64,000 nucleotides of DNA from NCBI GenBank assembly GCA_022578605.1, contig MU394069.1, forward strand, positions 580,637 through 644,636. The letters run 5' to 3'. A program made the translations under genes and the position numbers. Numbering within the stretch: position 1 is the stretch's first letter; each line of letters begins with the position of its first letter. The notes beneath the pieces are model-generated. The model ran no database searches and was not told where the DNA came from. It was given only the letters and a program-made list of their open reading frames with translations. The DNA is from Camillea tinctor (taxonomy: Eukaryota > Ascomycota > Sordariomycetes > Xylariales > Xylariaceae). Positions 34,435-47,809 of the stretch are shown one piece after another.

Positions 34435-34533
34435 ACGACAATGGCCTAAAGAAAACTTTATAGGAAGTTTGATAACCGCCAGTCCTAGACGGAGCTGTGG
34501 AGAACAAATTGCGGCATCACCAACATTTACCAG
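34237..34533. repeat. Near-identical ~100-bp direct repeat on both sides of the gap
   Basis: 34237-34335 and about 34435-34533 are the same sequence: both begin ACGACAATGGCCTAAA and end near CAACA..TTA.CAG. The left copy differs mainly by lengthened A or C runs and single changes, as expected of low-quality read ends. This is most simply one locus assembled twice around a homopolymer tract. Confidence 0.85.
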
Positions 34534-37500
34534 AAGGGAACCCATCCCCCCAGGTAGATATTTGAATTTACCTCAACGGAGATCGTTCCCTGGGCTACCA
34601 TGCATGACATAATTGCGACGGGGGGTTCTTTTTCGAAAAGGGAAATAAGGGAAACTGGGTCAGCAGCAGCAGGTTGAGGAGAAAAAAAGGCCTGTCATCG
34701 ACCCCAGGCTGTTTGTAGACCTGACCTGACCAGAAGCGGCAAGAAGAACAAGATTAAGGTCATAGGCCGGTTGAGGTCTTTTTTCTTTTCTTTTCTTTTT
34801 TTCTCTTTCTCTCGAATTCTTTCTCATTCTCAGCTTTAGGGTTATCGTGAGGGAAAGGACCAGCAGGAGCAAAGTACAACATACGACCTTGCATAGTGTA
34901 GTACGGCATTTACCAGACCTACATAACAGCGCAGGATGGGAAAGAAATGGGCTGGTGGGTGTGTCGTGGGTTAGTACCGTGGGGAAGGGGGTGGTGTTAG
35001 TTAGCCTGTCTTGTCTTGACTGTATCCGCCAGAGCTTGCCAGCTAGCCTGTATAGCCCGCAACGACTCCTCCCGGTTTGATTACCTGCCTTGAAAGGAGG
35101 GACTGGCCGCTTCGGCGCTTCTGCCATATCATCATCAGTGATAGATATCCCGATGTGGTGGAGAACGAGTAAAGATTTTTTTTCTCTCTCCCTCTCTCTT
35201 CCTGTCCGACATCAGTGATATCTCCATTATCATCTATCTCTGTCAACGGGGGAGTCATCATTAAGCCCAACGGCCCAGCAATAGCTTAGCCTGCCACATG
35301 TCCTGGCTTGGTCCAAAGCTACGAAACGAACACGCGGGTGGCACATGCTTGGCGGGCAGCGCCCGATCATCAGTATGTAAACTATCAAGGATGCGAGATG
35401 CCATGATGCCCCAATTCTGGCATTGTCGAGTAGGCATGTACGTAGGCAACGTATGTATGTAGGCAGGTAATTCAATCTCCCCACGAGCCGGATTCCGGTT
35501 GTCAACAAGTAGAAGGAGTGCAAGCGGGAAAGGAGAGGAGCCATCAACCCCAGGTATGGCTCGTTTCGAAATAAAGCCGCCCAATCATTCTCGCTCTCCT
35601 AGCGGGTGATGATGCCAGAATTCTGCGGGAGCATACAAGCTGTATGTAACGTTTAGGCGCGCCGTGTGAGGATCAGTACAGCAAGCACGTACTCCAGGGT
35701 AACACTCGCAGAATTTGGGATTTCATTTTCAGAACAGAGACGACTGCAAGCTGGTCTGCTAGTAACCCGATCCAGCTCGCCAAGACCCCAAAGAATGCAT
35801 GTACGCGGTTGTGTAAGCGGGTTATTCGTCGAGCCGTTGCTGCCAGAGACCTGATCGACAGAGGTTTACGGAAACTGGGCTCCAGTATCTCCATTATTCT
35901 CACGAGAAAGTGATAAACATAGTCAGGATCAAGGATATGGGAGAACTCGGTCAAACCGTGTTGCGGATGATCGATACCAGGGCACCCTTCTTTGGGGGGG
36001 TTCTGACCACTGGGATGTTTATACGAATAGGAGAACTGGAGGGAAGAAGCTTGTTCTAACATTCGGAGTCTAGCTTATGAAGGCAAAGGTTCCCTAGCTT
36101 TAGGGCCACGCTCCAACGTCATCAGTCGACGTAGCGTGTTTTGGTTAGACATAAATCAGCTAAGTAAGACGTGGTAGTCCCCGGGAGTGGAAGAGGAAAG
36201 GGGACGAGATGGTGGGAGGGAGATGCTACGAATTCTAGGTAGAGCCTCCTTCTGCGACGTAACAGCGCCATATGTACGTATGTTTTTATATGTGTATGTA
36301 AGTCTATAAGTTGATAAAATCCATGTGAATAAGGTTTTCCTAGATTCCGATATACGAATTCCCTTCCTAGAACAACTTTATTCTATCCGCCTTCCTGACT
36401 TGATCACTTGTATGAAACTCTTCCTAGTGGGTCGGTCTATTACCGGTCGCAGAAGCGGTGGTAGGAGGGAATGCTTGACAAGACTTAAACTAGAAGGAAT
36501 ACCTAAAGGAATACATAGGAATACATTGCTAGCTAGTAGGATGAGTTGTCTTACGGCAAAAGAAAAAAAATTGCGACGGAGGATGGGAATCTAGCTTTTG
36601 CAATGCGACTTGCCACCACATCAAGGAGGGCAATCTCTAAATCCCATCATATTCAACGTTCATCAATCATGCTAAAGAGATCTAGGGATGGGGGGATACT
36701 GGCTGTATCGAATGCTTCCAGAAGGTAACCCCGCCGCTTCTATCTCACTAGGCTCTTTGGCTCTATACATTCTTGGTCTAGGGGCTCGCGTCCGGCTAGG
36801 TTAGGTTGTATGTACAGACTAGTTTAGGGAGCATATTTTCCCTGTTGAACACACCCTACCCCCTCCCCAACTATGGGCTCACGGTATATCCTCTTTGGTA
36901 ACGGCGCAGAGCTCTTATCTGTTTTGGGGTGGGCTAAGCCTCTAAGACTCCGTAAGGGGTTTGAAATGACGCACAGGGGTTAGCTGTGAGAAGTCTCTTT
37001 GGAGACATACGAGATGAATTAACAGCGAGGTGAAGTTTGAGAAAGAAAGGCGCTGACCGCTGGCAGTTCTAATTTCGTTCTATACCGACAACGAGAAGAG
37101 AAGCTTCGCAATATTCACCCTGGATTAAGGGCCCTAAGCCTCTGTGCTCCCTCTGCTTCCACGGTACGCTCTAGATGGATCTAGTTACCGGCGTACCCCA
37201 TAACTAATTCACCCTCCTTTCGACACGGACAAGGGATATAGATATTTTGTGGAACCACGACAGCGCCCATGTCATCTGTAAGAAGTTGAAAAATTCGAGC
37301 CAACTCAGCGGATCTTCAGATATTGACGGACGTGTTATATATCAAGTAAAGCCGGACCCAATGATAAATGAACACCATAAGACTCGGTGACGTTGCTTAG
37401 TTGCGGATCCTTTACCGTCCCACAACACTAAGTTGTCAGAGGCGACTTATATGCCCTTGTCTCGACTGACCAAGATAGTTAGGCGCGGATTCTGGTGAGT

Positions 37501-39844
37501 CGTTCTAGACGTCCGTATTATCTCAGCCTTAACTATCACTCTAAATGAATCGACCGAGGAAACTTAAGGCAGGTCGGAATTTGGCAGGTATATAATGTTC
37601 TATATCAAACTGCTCGCCGTGTCAATACTGCTATATGCGGCCACAGGTCGGTTGTCATCTCGCTAAGCGGAAGTATGTGAAAAGTCCATGTACTAGCTGC
37701 GGGTAATCCTTGAGGCATATCGCAAGTCTGCCGTTCTTTTTCTTTTAGTTTATGCCAAGATAGTTCGGTTCGAGGCCTTGTTGACAAGATTAGGTTGCGG
37801 CTGTTAACGCTCGTGGGTGCACCTATGTAGGTAGGCGTTGGACAATCCACATTGCGTTACTCCCTGTACAGAGAGTGCCAGTTTCTATTGTCACTCTGAC
37901 ACGTATGGCATGGACTCCGATTGGCAGTCAACCCCAGAGAGAGCCTATGGATAAGCAAGGACTCTAAAATGGGCTTGACCGAGTCCATCTATGTTGTTGC
38001 GCCGGAACGTTGATGTCATACATCACGGCAGATATAAATCTGGACCCAGGCAGGGAAGTAGACCAAGTAAGAGCATTAAGCACATAGATAGGTTAGTTGT
38101 TTACATACCGGGTAGTCCGTGATTAGCTGGCGTACAAACACGTACACTGCCAATGGAGGACCCTCGGCTCTTATGTTAATTCGACATGACATCGGATGTC
38201 AGTCCAAATCTATATATACCGATGTATGTAACCGTATTATTCTCTTGTATGATTCCTCCCGGAGCGGCACCGGGCCGGGGATGACGGGGGGCGTATATCA
38301 CGTTATGTCGCCTATCGTATAAGGCGATCGGACCAGTTGTACCAATAAAGGCAATGAAGACCCCTGGCCGCCCTGATCGGATGAAAGATCAGCGCACATG
38401 CAATAACAAAGACGCTAATGCGAGCAATTGTGGAAAAGATGGCAATGGATGGGTGAACACCGACGGAGTGGCGTTTCATGCCATGTCAGTTCGTCTGGGT
38501 CTGTTTTGTTTTAAGCCTCCGTCCGTATACGGGAGCAGTCAAGAAGAAAGGCCCGATATAGACCATGTTGTCGTGTGTAAGACGAGCAACGAGTTTATTA
38601 ACTTGGCTTAAAGACCACAACCTGGACTCTTTCTCTAGTAGGTAAGTGTAGGGTAGGTCTGGTAAAGAAAGAAAAAAAATAGGTGAAGCACTTCGTAAGT
38701 ATTACGAAAATGGACAGACTTATTTTCAATGCCAACCTCTAATTATTTGGGGTATCCCTGCTTTGAATACATGCAGTCCATAGCTTAGCGTAGAGGGAAC
38801 TCTTGAATGCCTTGCTTTCTACGGTTTGTTACCCCGGTTGTCTTTTGAAGGACCAAGTCGGTTGTACCCGGTTGAGACTCAAGTCAGAATCAATATCACC
38901 TATGTACATACCAGCTAAGGTTACAAAAGTCCACTACACTTAGAGCATCTTGTGGAGCAAATCACTTCAGACTTATTACATATAGCATATGTTAACTACA
39001 TGTTCTGGTATTAGCAACATAGCAAGTATAGTATGCATGCCTATATGTTCATAGTAAAAGATATATTACCTGTGTACCAAATAAAATACCATCGGTAACT
39101 GTTTCAACACATATGTAGGTGTTTTTGTATATAGTTTAGAGAATCGATAGTGTTGGTTGAAAGCTCGGACAACCAACCACTTACTATCTGACCTTGTTCC
39201 GAAACGAGTTACATACCATACTAGGTAATGTACATAGTAAGTTGAGGGCTAGGAGGGGGGCAACAAAAAACAAAGAGTGGACATAAAAAAAAAACAAAAG
39301 GGAAAAAAAGGGGACCAAAGGGACCTCTATTCAAGATAGGTTAGTGCACTGCATACTAATGTAAAAGATCCTCCCCTAACATATAGACGTTACCCATTCT
39401 CGCTTAGTCTGGCTTATATCTACATACATAGCTAATAAACTTATGAGGAGTAATACATTTCACAATTAACAATCAACTTGCTCCATCAGCTACACTAACT
39501 AGACCAAAGGCGAATTCCGGCCTCCCCTTCCTGACCTCTGTCCCCCCCCCATCCAGATTATACACCTCTACACTGCGCAGTCTGCCGGATGGACCACGCT
39601 GCCTACAGCCGTGATCGAAACCTTGTCAAGGTATCCGTCGTGCATGTAATAATACTGGGATTCACTGCGACGGGCACCGAAAGCCTTGGGTCCCCGTAAT
39701 AGCGATCGCCGCCGGATCGACCAACCAACATATTGAGCGGACGGTGAAAGGAAGATAGAGCAAGAAACCGCGAGACTGAGATAAAGGAAAAGAGGCTCGA
39801 GGCGAAAACGAGAGGGGGCAAACACATACGAAATAAGACGAGAA
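34534..39844. other. Gene-poor region of about 5.3 kb
   Basis: No reading frame gives a confident protein family. A 35127-downwards frame (minus) starts MAEAPKRPVPPFKAG followed by a possible gtaatc donor, but no convincing second exon was found. A possible transposase relic is listed separately. Composition is close to balanced, unlike the pyrimidine-rich intergenic DNA elsewhere. Confidence 0.4.
36540..36830 (+). pseudogene. Possible decayed pogo/Fot1-type transposase, N-terminal DNA-binding part
   Basis: The frame at 36546-36728 reads as a helix-turn-helix-like segment: ..TTSRRAISKSHHIQRSS..., resembling the psq/CENP-B-type pattern S-RRA-K-Y-I-PRST seen in pogo-superfamily transposases. 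It is followed by NASRR. After the stop codon, the next bases give LTRLFGSIHSWSRGSRP, resembling the LT-LEE---W---D-RG--P stretch that follows in these proteins. The match rests on pattern recognition only. No terminal inverted repeats or DDE core were found, so this would be a short, broken remnant. Confidence 0.25.
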
Positions 39845-41378
39845 ATGTCTTCGCCGCCGAAGGCTGGAGACCCGTCGACCAGCAAGTCAGCGAGTAAGGT
39901 GGTGGCTGGCGCTGGTGCAGAAACGTCCGGTGAGGCTGGAAGCGATATAATCGAGGCGCAAATTAGCGGCTACAGTGAGGATGATGAGTTTGCGACGGAG
40001 GACTGGGACGACGCTTCATCCAGCGCATCGACGTCAATTACGTCGAGTATATATGCGCATATATATGAGAATGGCAGGAGATTCCACAAGTATAAACATG
40101 GGGTGAGCAATGGCCCCCTTCAACCTCCGTCTCAGTGCAACGCGCCTAGTGAAGTGAATACGGCTCGCTACTACGAATGAGTGTATAACGGTTGCAAAAT
40201 AACAGTGCATCTACTCATGATGATAACTGACCTCATGTGTTCTCCCATAGCGGTATCCGGTACCAAATGATGACATAGAGCAAAATCGTGAAGACATGAA
40301 ACATGCGATGATAATGGAAATAACGGTAAAGCGTTTCCCTTTTTATAGTCCGCCCATCTGGTCCCCGTCTCGCGACAGCACGGCCTTGTCTACCTACATG
40401 AAAGCACGGCACCTAACATGTGTGCGGACAACAGGACGGTCAGCTATTCTACTCACCGATAGGTGACCAGCCGAGCAAGATCCTCGACCTCGGCACGGGG
40501 ACTGGCATCTGGGCTATAGAAGGTTTGTTATACATATCTACTATCTACACTCACACCCACATACATCCTATAAACCCCCCTCCCAAGACCCTGTTTAAAC
40601 CAAAAACGTCAACCTGCCTACCTTAGGTTGCTATACCACTTACGCAGAGAAGAACCTAAACTGACATATGGTGGTGGGTGAACCTTCTTCACCCCCCTTT
40701 CCCCCTTAACCCACAGTGGCCGACAAGTACCCCACCGCCGAAGTCCTCGGCGTCGACCTCAGCCCCATCCAGCCCGTCTGGACGCCGCCCAACGTGAAGT
40801 TCATCATCGACGACTGCGAGGAGGACGAGTGGCTCAACGGGTCGCACTGGGACCTCGTGCACCTGCGCAGCATGTCGGCCTCGATCCGGGACCCGGACAA
40901 GCTCTGCCGCGCGGCGTTCGAGCACCTGCGGCCGGGCGGGTGGATGGAGTGGCAGGAGCAGCACGCGTGGTTCCAGTGCGACGACGGCACCATGGCGCCC
41001 GACGACGCGGCCTCGGCGTTCTACGAGCTGGCGCAGCGCGCGTTCGCCAAGCTCGGCTTCGACGGGCACCTGGCGTCGCGGCTGCGGGCGCCGCTCGAGG
41101 GTGCCGGCTTCCGCAACGTGCAGTGCGTCGTCAAGAAGGTGCCCGTGGGGCCCTGGGCGCGCGACCGCATACTGCGCCTCGCGGGGCTCTACCTGCAGAC
41201 TGCTATCCGCGAGTTTGTGCCCGTTGTCGCTGGGCGCCCCTTGCAGGCCTTGGGCCTGAGCGACGCGGAGCGCGAGGCCTGGCGCGCTACTGCGGTGAGG
41301 GCCCTCGAGGATATGCGCGTGCACCGCTACTGGAATGTGTACTTCTGGTATGGCCAGAAGCCCCCGACGGAGGGTTGA
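39845..41378 (+). CDS. LaeA-like SAM-dependent methyltransferase
   Basis: Exons 39845-40102, 40251-40325, 40435-40522 and 40717-41378 give 360 aa. The N-terminal 70 residues are Ser/Ala/acidic and probably disordered. Then comes SSIYAHIYENGRRFHKYKHG/RYPVPNDDIEQNREDMKHAM, the pattern that opens LaeA/UMTA-type fungal methyltransferases. The SAM-binding motif I is KILDLGTGTGIWAIE, completed by LGVDLSPIQPVWTPPNVKFIIDDCEEDEW and the LRPGGWMEWQEQ strand. Relatives include LaeA, a global regulator of secondary metabolism and development, and many enzymes with unknown substrates. This one is called LaeA-like rather than LaeA. Exon 4 is much more GC-rich at third positions than exons 1-2. No synthase gene is nearby. 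Confidence 0.9.
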
Positions 41379-44289
41379 TTAAAACGAGAAACCTTCTCTC
41401 TTCCTCCGCTACCCCTTTTCTTGTCACTACCTAGATAAAGGGGCAGAGGGAAATAACCCAAGTCCTTCGTGTATTATGAACCGCCCCCTTTTTTCTTCTT
41501 TAATGTCCAATCTCTCTCACTGCTTACCTCTTTGTTTCGATTTTTGGATGACATTCCTGTTCTCTTGATTTCCTAAGTTCTTGGTTAGGGTGGGGGGTCA
41601 TGACGGCGTTATTAGACGCATGCACAGGTATGTATATATCATACATATATATATAGCTTTATATACCCAACAGGGCATGTCTAGGGAGGCGAATTCTTTG
41701 TATACTTTCAAAACGGAACAGAACGAGTATTTACGCAGGCTCTAACGGGAAAGGGGATATAAGTTAGTAGCCAATATCTAAAAGAAAAGGGAGGATGAGG
41801 AATTTCTATTTTCTTAATCTTATTAGAGATACCTCTTTCTATAATTATTCCGGTTGGCGGAAGTCATTTAGATAGGGGGAGATATAATTACTAGTGTTAT
41901 TAGACGGTATAAGGAAGCAAGCAAGCGAAGCAGCATGCACCGGAAGCGAAAGCACATGTGTGGTCGGGCACTAGTCGTGCCTTTCAGGGCCAAGTGCTTA
42001 CTTCTGAAGATGGTGTTGGTGCGAGGAGAAAGTGTTAGCATCATTACCGACGGAAAACATACGTTGATAATAGTAGCTCTTTTAAGAGAACTGCTCTTCT
42101 ATCACGTGTTGCTTACATATTACATCACGCTGCAGTATACAGTATGCAGTAGGTTATAGGAGAGAGGGTAGAAGAAGAAGAGGAAGAGGAGGAGAGAAGA
42201 GATCATCATCTCCCGAAATATACCCAACCTATCCCATCACTCGACTTCTTCGATGCTAGTTTGGTTGGTAAAGCATGTGAAAGGCCCGGCCCGCCCTCCT
42301 TCCCCCTTCCTCCTCTTTGATCGGTTCAGGGCAATCTAGCTTGTTGAACTAGGTAGGAGGGACTACCAATCAGGTAGAGATTAGATGATGGATGGTGTTC
42401 TATTTTTCTCATCTTTTTCTACCTAGGTGACTAATATGTCCTCGGAAGAGGAAATTAAATAGGCGATTATATTCGACCACACCCCCTATCTTAACCTGTC
42501 TTCATATTACAATCCCGTCTTCATTCTCCTAGGTGAGACTAACCCTAACCTGCATGATACCCCAAACCCGATGAAGTGCATATTTATATAGCCTGGCCTA
42601 CTCGCTACCATTGATGTTTTCTCACTAACTAAGTTGCCTGGCCTAGATATATGCTTTGACCCCTCCTGACCTGACCTGATATCTTTCTTAAGCCTTCTAG
42701 TTCGGTCTAGAACTAGGAAGATACCGGGACGAAGAAAAGACAAGAGAAAAACAAAGCAAAATGACGCAATATCAAATACTCACATAACACTTATGTATTG
42801 TAGATCTCTTCTTTTCCTTAGCCCTCTCCACCAAACCGAATTCTCCCCTCCTCGAACGAGACTAACCGACTGGCCTGGCTTGCTACTGACCAAGCCAACA
42901 TACATATGGCCATAATAAGCTAAAGGTTAACCTGAGTAGGTTACACGTTATGTAAAAAATCCAACTAGCTTGACCAGAACATATCTTACCTTACCTTACC
43001 TTACCTACATACATACATCTAGTGCCCCTCACGACGATCTCTTTACTAAACATACCCCTCCCTCCTTAACTCTGCCTTTCTCTACCTATATATATCAATA
43101 CATAAGAGAGCATTGTACCTTATAGCTACGTCATTCCAACCCCTCTCTCCATCTCACAGCTCAAACCACGTTCCACAAACAAACATGAACAAAATTAGTT
43201 ACTTTATATAGGTATTCACATACATATGACTTTCCCTTTCCCCTCCCCCCTTATTGGGCTTGAGTGGGGGTGAGGGCATGGATCAGGGTTCAGTGCCGCG
43301 GTCCCGGTATCACTCCCTATTCTCTCACGACGATATATTTCAGGAGGGGTTCGGGTGCTATAAACTCACAACTAGCATGTAAGAAAGAAAGAAGGGTGGG
43401 GGAGGGGAAAAGGGAAGGTGGGCACGTGAGAAGGAGAGCAAAGATATAGCTAGAGGGAATGAGGAGGAAAGGAATAAGAGAAGGGAATGGAAGGAAGATA
43501 GCAGTTCAACTAGCTGCTCACCGTACTTCGGGTCATCTTACCGACTTGTTTTTCATCCATATGTACCTCACTCAACCTTGGAGTCAATCATAAAGTCTAC
43601 ATATAGAAGAGAAAGACCACAATAATGAAAGAGTCTTAGAAGGTAGCTTTTTAAATCACGATAGAAACGATTTTTCTACGATTTTTCTTTTATTTCATCT
43701 TGCCCTCTCACATTCTTCCCTTCCCCTTCTTTTGGATTTCCCACTTCATTTCTTACTATAGGCTTCATATGGAACGTGAATCCTCATGGTTTTTCGTCAA
43801 GCCATTTAATGCAGGAATAAGGAGGGCACGAATCAACCGACCTGATTTTGGGAATATTCCATATCAAATATACGTGTATCTGAGCCGCAGTAACTTTTCT
43901 TCCTCTCCCCTCTTCCCCCCTTTTCTCCTTCATCTGGCCCTTTTCTTCCTCCATCTGGTATTTAACTCCCATGCTTGATATGTCCTGTTTCGTCCATGCA
44001 CACGTCACTGTTGTTCATTGCGTAGGAAAGGAAAGGAAATTCTCTTTTCCACTGCTGAAGACTCACTTAACGGAAGCCCCCTCTAAAGTAGCGACATCTT
44101 CCACACCAACCCCTTGGGAACAGAACCTTCTTCGTAGATCCAATCCCCCCACCCCCAAAGTCATGTATTAACAAAGGGGGAGAAAAGAGATATCAACATG
44201 AATGAAAATCAGAAGGTGGGGTTTAGGTTGACTATGAAGTGGCCGCCAAAGTTCCCAAATGCATTTACTTTCTTGTTTTATCTGCTATG
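41379..44289. other. Intergenic region of 2.9 kb, no gene seen
   Basis: 3' flanks of the LaeA-like gene and DSK2 (convergent). It contains a fourfold TTACC tandem (42986-43005), purine tracts (for example 42160-42210) and TATATA runs. The open frames are short and without family signatures. Confidence 0.4.
42986..43005. repeat. TTACC pentanucleotide tandem (four copies)
   Basis: Four perfect five-base units, followed by ACATACATACAT. Confidence 0.85.
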
Positions 44290-45708
44290 TTATGAGCTGA
44301 GTAGATGCTCGATAGCACCTTGCACGCTTCCGCCGCTTCGTCGCAGAGCCGCGACATTTCGGTCAAAGTCGTAGAATCCCATATCGTTCAACTGTCGGAG
44401 TTGCTCTGCGTATCTCTCTTCCGGAGGTCTGTTGTCGGGCGGGGCTGACGTGCCCGATGGTGATCCCATGCCCATAAGCTGAGCCATCTGCTGCAAAGCC
44501 TCTGGGGACATGGGAGGCAAGCCAAACGGATTTGCGCCTGCATTGGGGTTGGCGCCCGGTGCGCCAAATAGACTCGCGAATGGGTTGGGTGGAGGGCCGG
44601 AGGCATTTTCGGTGGTGTTCGCCTGACCTTGTCGAGTGGCATCGGTAGCAGCCTGAGCACCTGGGGTGCCTGTGGCCTGCGTAGTGTTGGTGTTGGTAGC
44701 ACCCGCAGCTCCAGCACCTGCTCCGGCTCCGGCTCCAGCTTGTCCCATAGCGAAGGGGTTAAAAAAAGCGCCAAAGGGGTTTTGACCATTGCCTCCGAAA
44801 GCGTCAGCACCGAGCGCACCCCAAATATCAGCTGGGTTTTGGCCTGGAGTACCGGTGTTCTGTGTGGCATTGTTGTTATTGTTATTTCCTGCTTCACCTG
44901 GAGCATTGTCGGTAACGCCTGGCATGGGAAATGCGCCCTGACCGGAGGAGCCCCCTCGCATCATGCGCTGTATTCTGGCAGCGCTTCTCAGCGCCTCAGG
45001 ATTGGTCATCATCTGGCGGAACATGGGCGATCGTACCATCTCGCGGGCTTGAGGATTGTTTCGTAGCATGGGGTTAGACTGGATCATCATATCAAGAAAT
45101 TGGTCATTATTCATCATCTCGTTCATCTGCTGGGCGACGTTGGGGTTGCTGAGCATGTTGGCTAGCTGATCCTCGTCCATCATAGAGCCGACCATCTGCG
45201 GATACATCGGATTAGTACTAGATCTATTTCTCGTCTAACTATGTAGGAGCTGGGCGGAAGGACTTACTCCGCCGTCGGGACCAAACATGTCTGCCGAGGG
45301 CAGGTTGGTCAGGCCAGCATATCGCGCACCGGTCAGGCCGGCAAGAGGGTTGTTGGCAGTGCCGGCGGCCATGTTGGTGGGAACCTGAGGAAGAGCGGGA
45401 GTAGAGGAGGAGGAAGAGGTCGAGGCAGCGGGGGCGGGGTTACTGGCAGCACTCTTGACGAGATGTACGGTGTTGCCAGCCTTGATCTTGTAGGTGCTCA
45501 GAGGCTCCTCGTTCTTCATGACGCGACCCGAGTAGATCAGGCGCTGTCTCTCAATGGGGATATTCTCGAATTCGGAACCGGCTAACTTGGCCTTGAGATC
45601 GGATACGAGAGCAGCCTCGGGCATGGTGATGGTGTGTTGAATATCACCTGAAGTCTTGACCTTGAAGGTGACTGACGCATCGGCGCCACCCTCTGCAGAG
45701 TCAGCCAT
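44290..45708 (-). CDS. DSK2: Ubiquilin DSK2, UBL-UBA proteasome shuttle factor
   Basis: Exons 45708-45268 and 45195-44290 give 448 aa. Dsk2 carries ubiquitinated proteins to the proteasome, including in ER-associated degradation. An N-terminal ubiquitin-like domain spans about residues 13-86 (VTFKVKTSGDIQHTITM ... AGNTVHLVKS). A Ser/Ala/Pro linker follows, then STI1 repeats rich in Met/Asn/Gln (QLANMLSNPNVAQQMNEMM, MMIQSNPMLRNNPQAREM), a long Gly/Ala/Asn/Thr-rich region with an AGAGAGAGA run, and a C-terminal UBA domain (RYAEQLRQLNDMGFYDFDRN.. to the stop). The splice joins FGPDGG to MVGSMMDEDQ in phase 0. Domain order and length match the family. Confidence 0.95.
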
Positions 45709-47809
45709 GTTGGATGTATTGGGGTGGAGTGTCTAGAGTCTTCGTATGTCCTGTCCTGTCCTGCCTGTGCCGGTGTCTAAGTCTATCGCACAGAGTAGAT
45801 TAAACCTTTGGTGGTCGTGTGTGTGGAAAGGGGACTTGGCAGAGAAGATGATGGTAATAGTAGAGGTGGTAGTGAGTAACAGAGGGAGAGAGAAAGAGAA
45901 GACAACAAAAGATGAACCCTGGTATGTGAGGGATGACGGTGGTGGGGCGATTTAGGTCGGCCTTTGGTGATTGATCGCCGACGAAGACCTCTCTTTCTTC
46001 TCTTATCTACTGTGTATCAAAAAACCACCGTATTATGGTGACTTTGGTGCACGGGGAGAGTGAACGATGGTTAATTGATGATGACGATGCAACTTATTCC
46101 ACTCCCTAGAGGGAGGATACCTACTGACAAAGCAGAGTAGAGAAAAAGAAAAGAAGGGGAGTGACAAAAAAAAGAAAATCTATGTATATAAGAATGGGAA
46201 GGTTTATGAAGAGTCAATGCTGGTATTGGTAAAAATGGTGGTGGTAGTGGTGGTGTTTGGTTGATGGTGGTTAGGTAGTTTAGTGGTGGTAACAGTAGTT
46301 GTAACAGTGGTGGTGATGATACGATCTAAGTAGAGGTAGTATGTAAAGAAAAAGGTCTGAGCAAAAAAAAAAGTAGTTAGGTGAGTTAAATGTACTCCAT
46401 ATGCAAATTATGCAATATGTAAAAAGCCCTGGAGGTAGCTGAGTTTACGTACTACATGCCAAGTGACAGACAGGCTAATTCTATACACTTGCCTATTGAT
46501 TGGCTGGTTTTGTTGGCTGACTGACTTTCCCTCTCGTTAATAATGGGTAGTTGCCACGGAAGGTAGAAGAAGACAAAAGAACAAAGGAAGGCATGGTAGC
46601 AGTAGGTAGGCGCCAGATATGTACATAAACTGGACATACCTGCTAGCGCAGCATCGGTAACTTCCTTGAGGTTACGGATGTAGTGTAGTGCTATATACCT
46701 AAACAGTAGGTATATACATACCTAGGTACATAGTGATTTATACACTGGTAGTAATGTCTGTTTTTGACATGGAGATTTGTTAATAAACACACACAAATAT
46801 ATATACATATCAAGTAGTATAAGTTAAGTAGGTTACATGTTTAATGGCAGAAATCAAAAGTGTGCATCTGCATCTCCAAATAAAAAACTTACATGATATC
46901 TGGTGAGAACCTCCCATCAAAACCTAAGTTCAGTGTCTACTAAATTAGTGTATTAGCAGTTGCTATCTAGGCACTAGGCTAGGTAGACAGCTAGACACCT
47001 AGATAGAAACACAACAGGTCTAGACCAGTGTTATGTGTTACCTTCCTTTTATCTATATAGTAGGAGTTATGCATGTATGTATGTACGTACCTAAGCAGGT
47101 ATTTCCTACCTACTACATGATGGATTTAAACAATCCCTATCGCAGTGAGTGCTTTTACCCCAGATTACCACACACCAGAGCTGAACACTCAAGAAAGCAA
47201 GTTATTTATACTATGTGATATGTCAGTTTCAATGTTGAAACAAAAGATAAGAAAAATAAGAAAAATAAGACGGAAAGCACAAAGCTTCAAATCAAAGTTA
47301 ACTTGCCAATTAAGATAAAGTATTACCTAAAAGAGCAAGGTGACTAAAGAGTATATTATTGGCACTTAGTAGCCTAGGTACCTACCTCCAGTTTATTTTC
47401 GGTTCAATCCTATCTGGGGCAATCCTATGCTTGTAGTTAGTGCTTTCACCAATTACTACTATGTAGTCCTAGTACCGAGGTCCATTAGGAAACGTTTACC
47501 TGGGGTAAGAGGGAATGGACCAGGACAGACCTCACTTACACATTACCAACCACCAACCAACCTTCATCAATCTCATCATTTATGCTTCCAAAGTTTACAT
47601 AACAGTTGTGCACCAATCAATAGATTCCCATTCCATCCACCCATCTACCCATATATCCGTATATACACTGCATCTTTATATCAAGCCCAAGATTAATATC
47701 GTGTTACTTATATTCCTGTCTTAGAACCTACATTCAGTAGGACTACATATTTCGTATATCTATTTCACATTAATTATTACCGACCTACCCGATCCTCCAG
47801 CGAATCATC
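45709..47809. promoter_or_regulatory. Divergent region between DSK2 and the quinone oxidoreductase gene
   Basis: About 2.1 kb. GTGGTG-type low-complexity DNA at about 46228-46318, repeated CTAGG words at about 46965-47010, and AT-rich DNA elsewhere. No coding frame recognised; it probably contains both promoters. Confidence 0.45.

Noticed and set aside
34033..34612. Frames through the N gap with poly-Gly or poly-Pro
   Set aside because: Produced by homopolymer and unresolved bases, not a gene.
34660..35127. Minus-strand frame starting MAEAPKRPVPPFKAG
   Set aside because: The start and a possible donor look gene-like, but no second exon gave a recognisable or longer product, so support is insufficient.
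35673..36062. 129-codon minus-strand frame
   Set aside because: No family similarity recognised, no splice or start context support; length compatible with chance.
38354..38611. 85-codon plus-strand frame in the gene desert
   Set aside because: No signal peptide, motif or neighbouring exons.
40689..41324. 211-codon minus-strand frame opposite the LaeA-like methyltransferase
   Set aside because: Composition shadow of the GC-rich exon 4.
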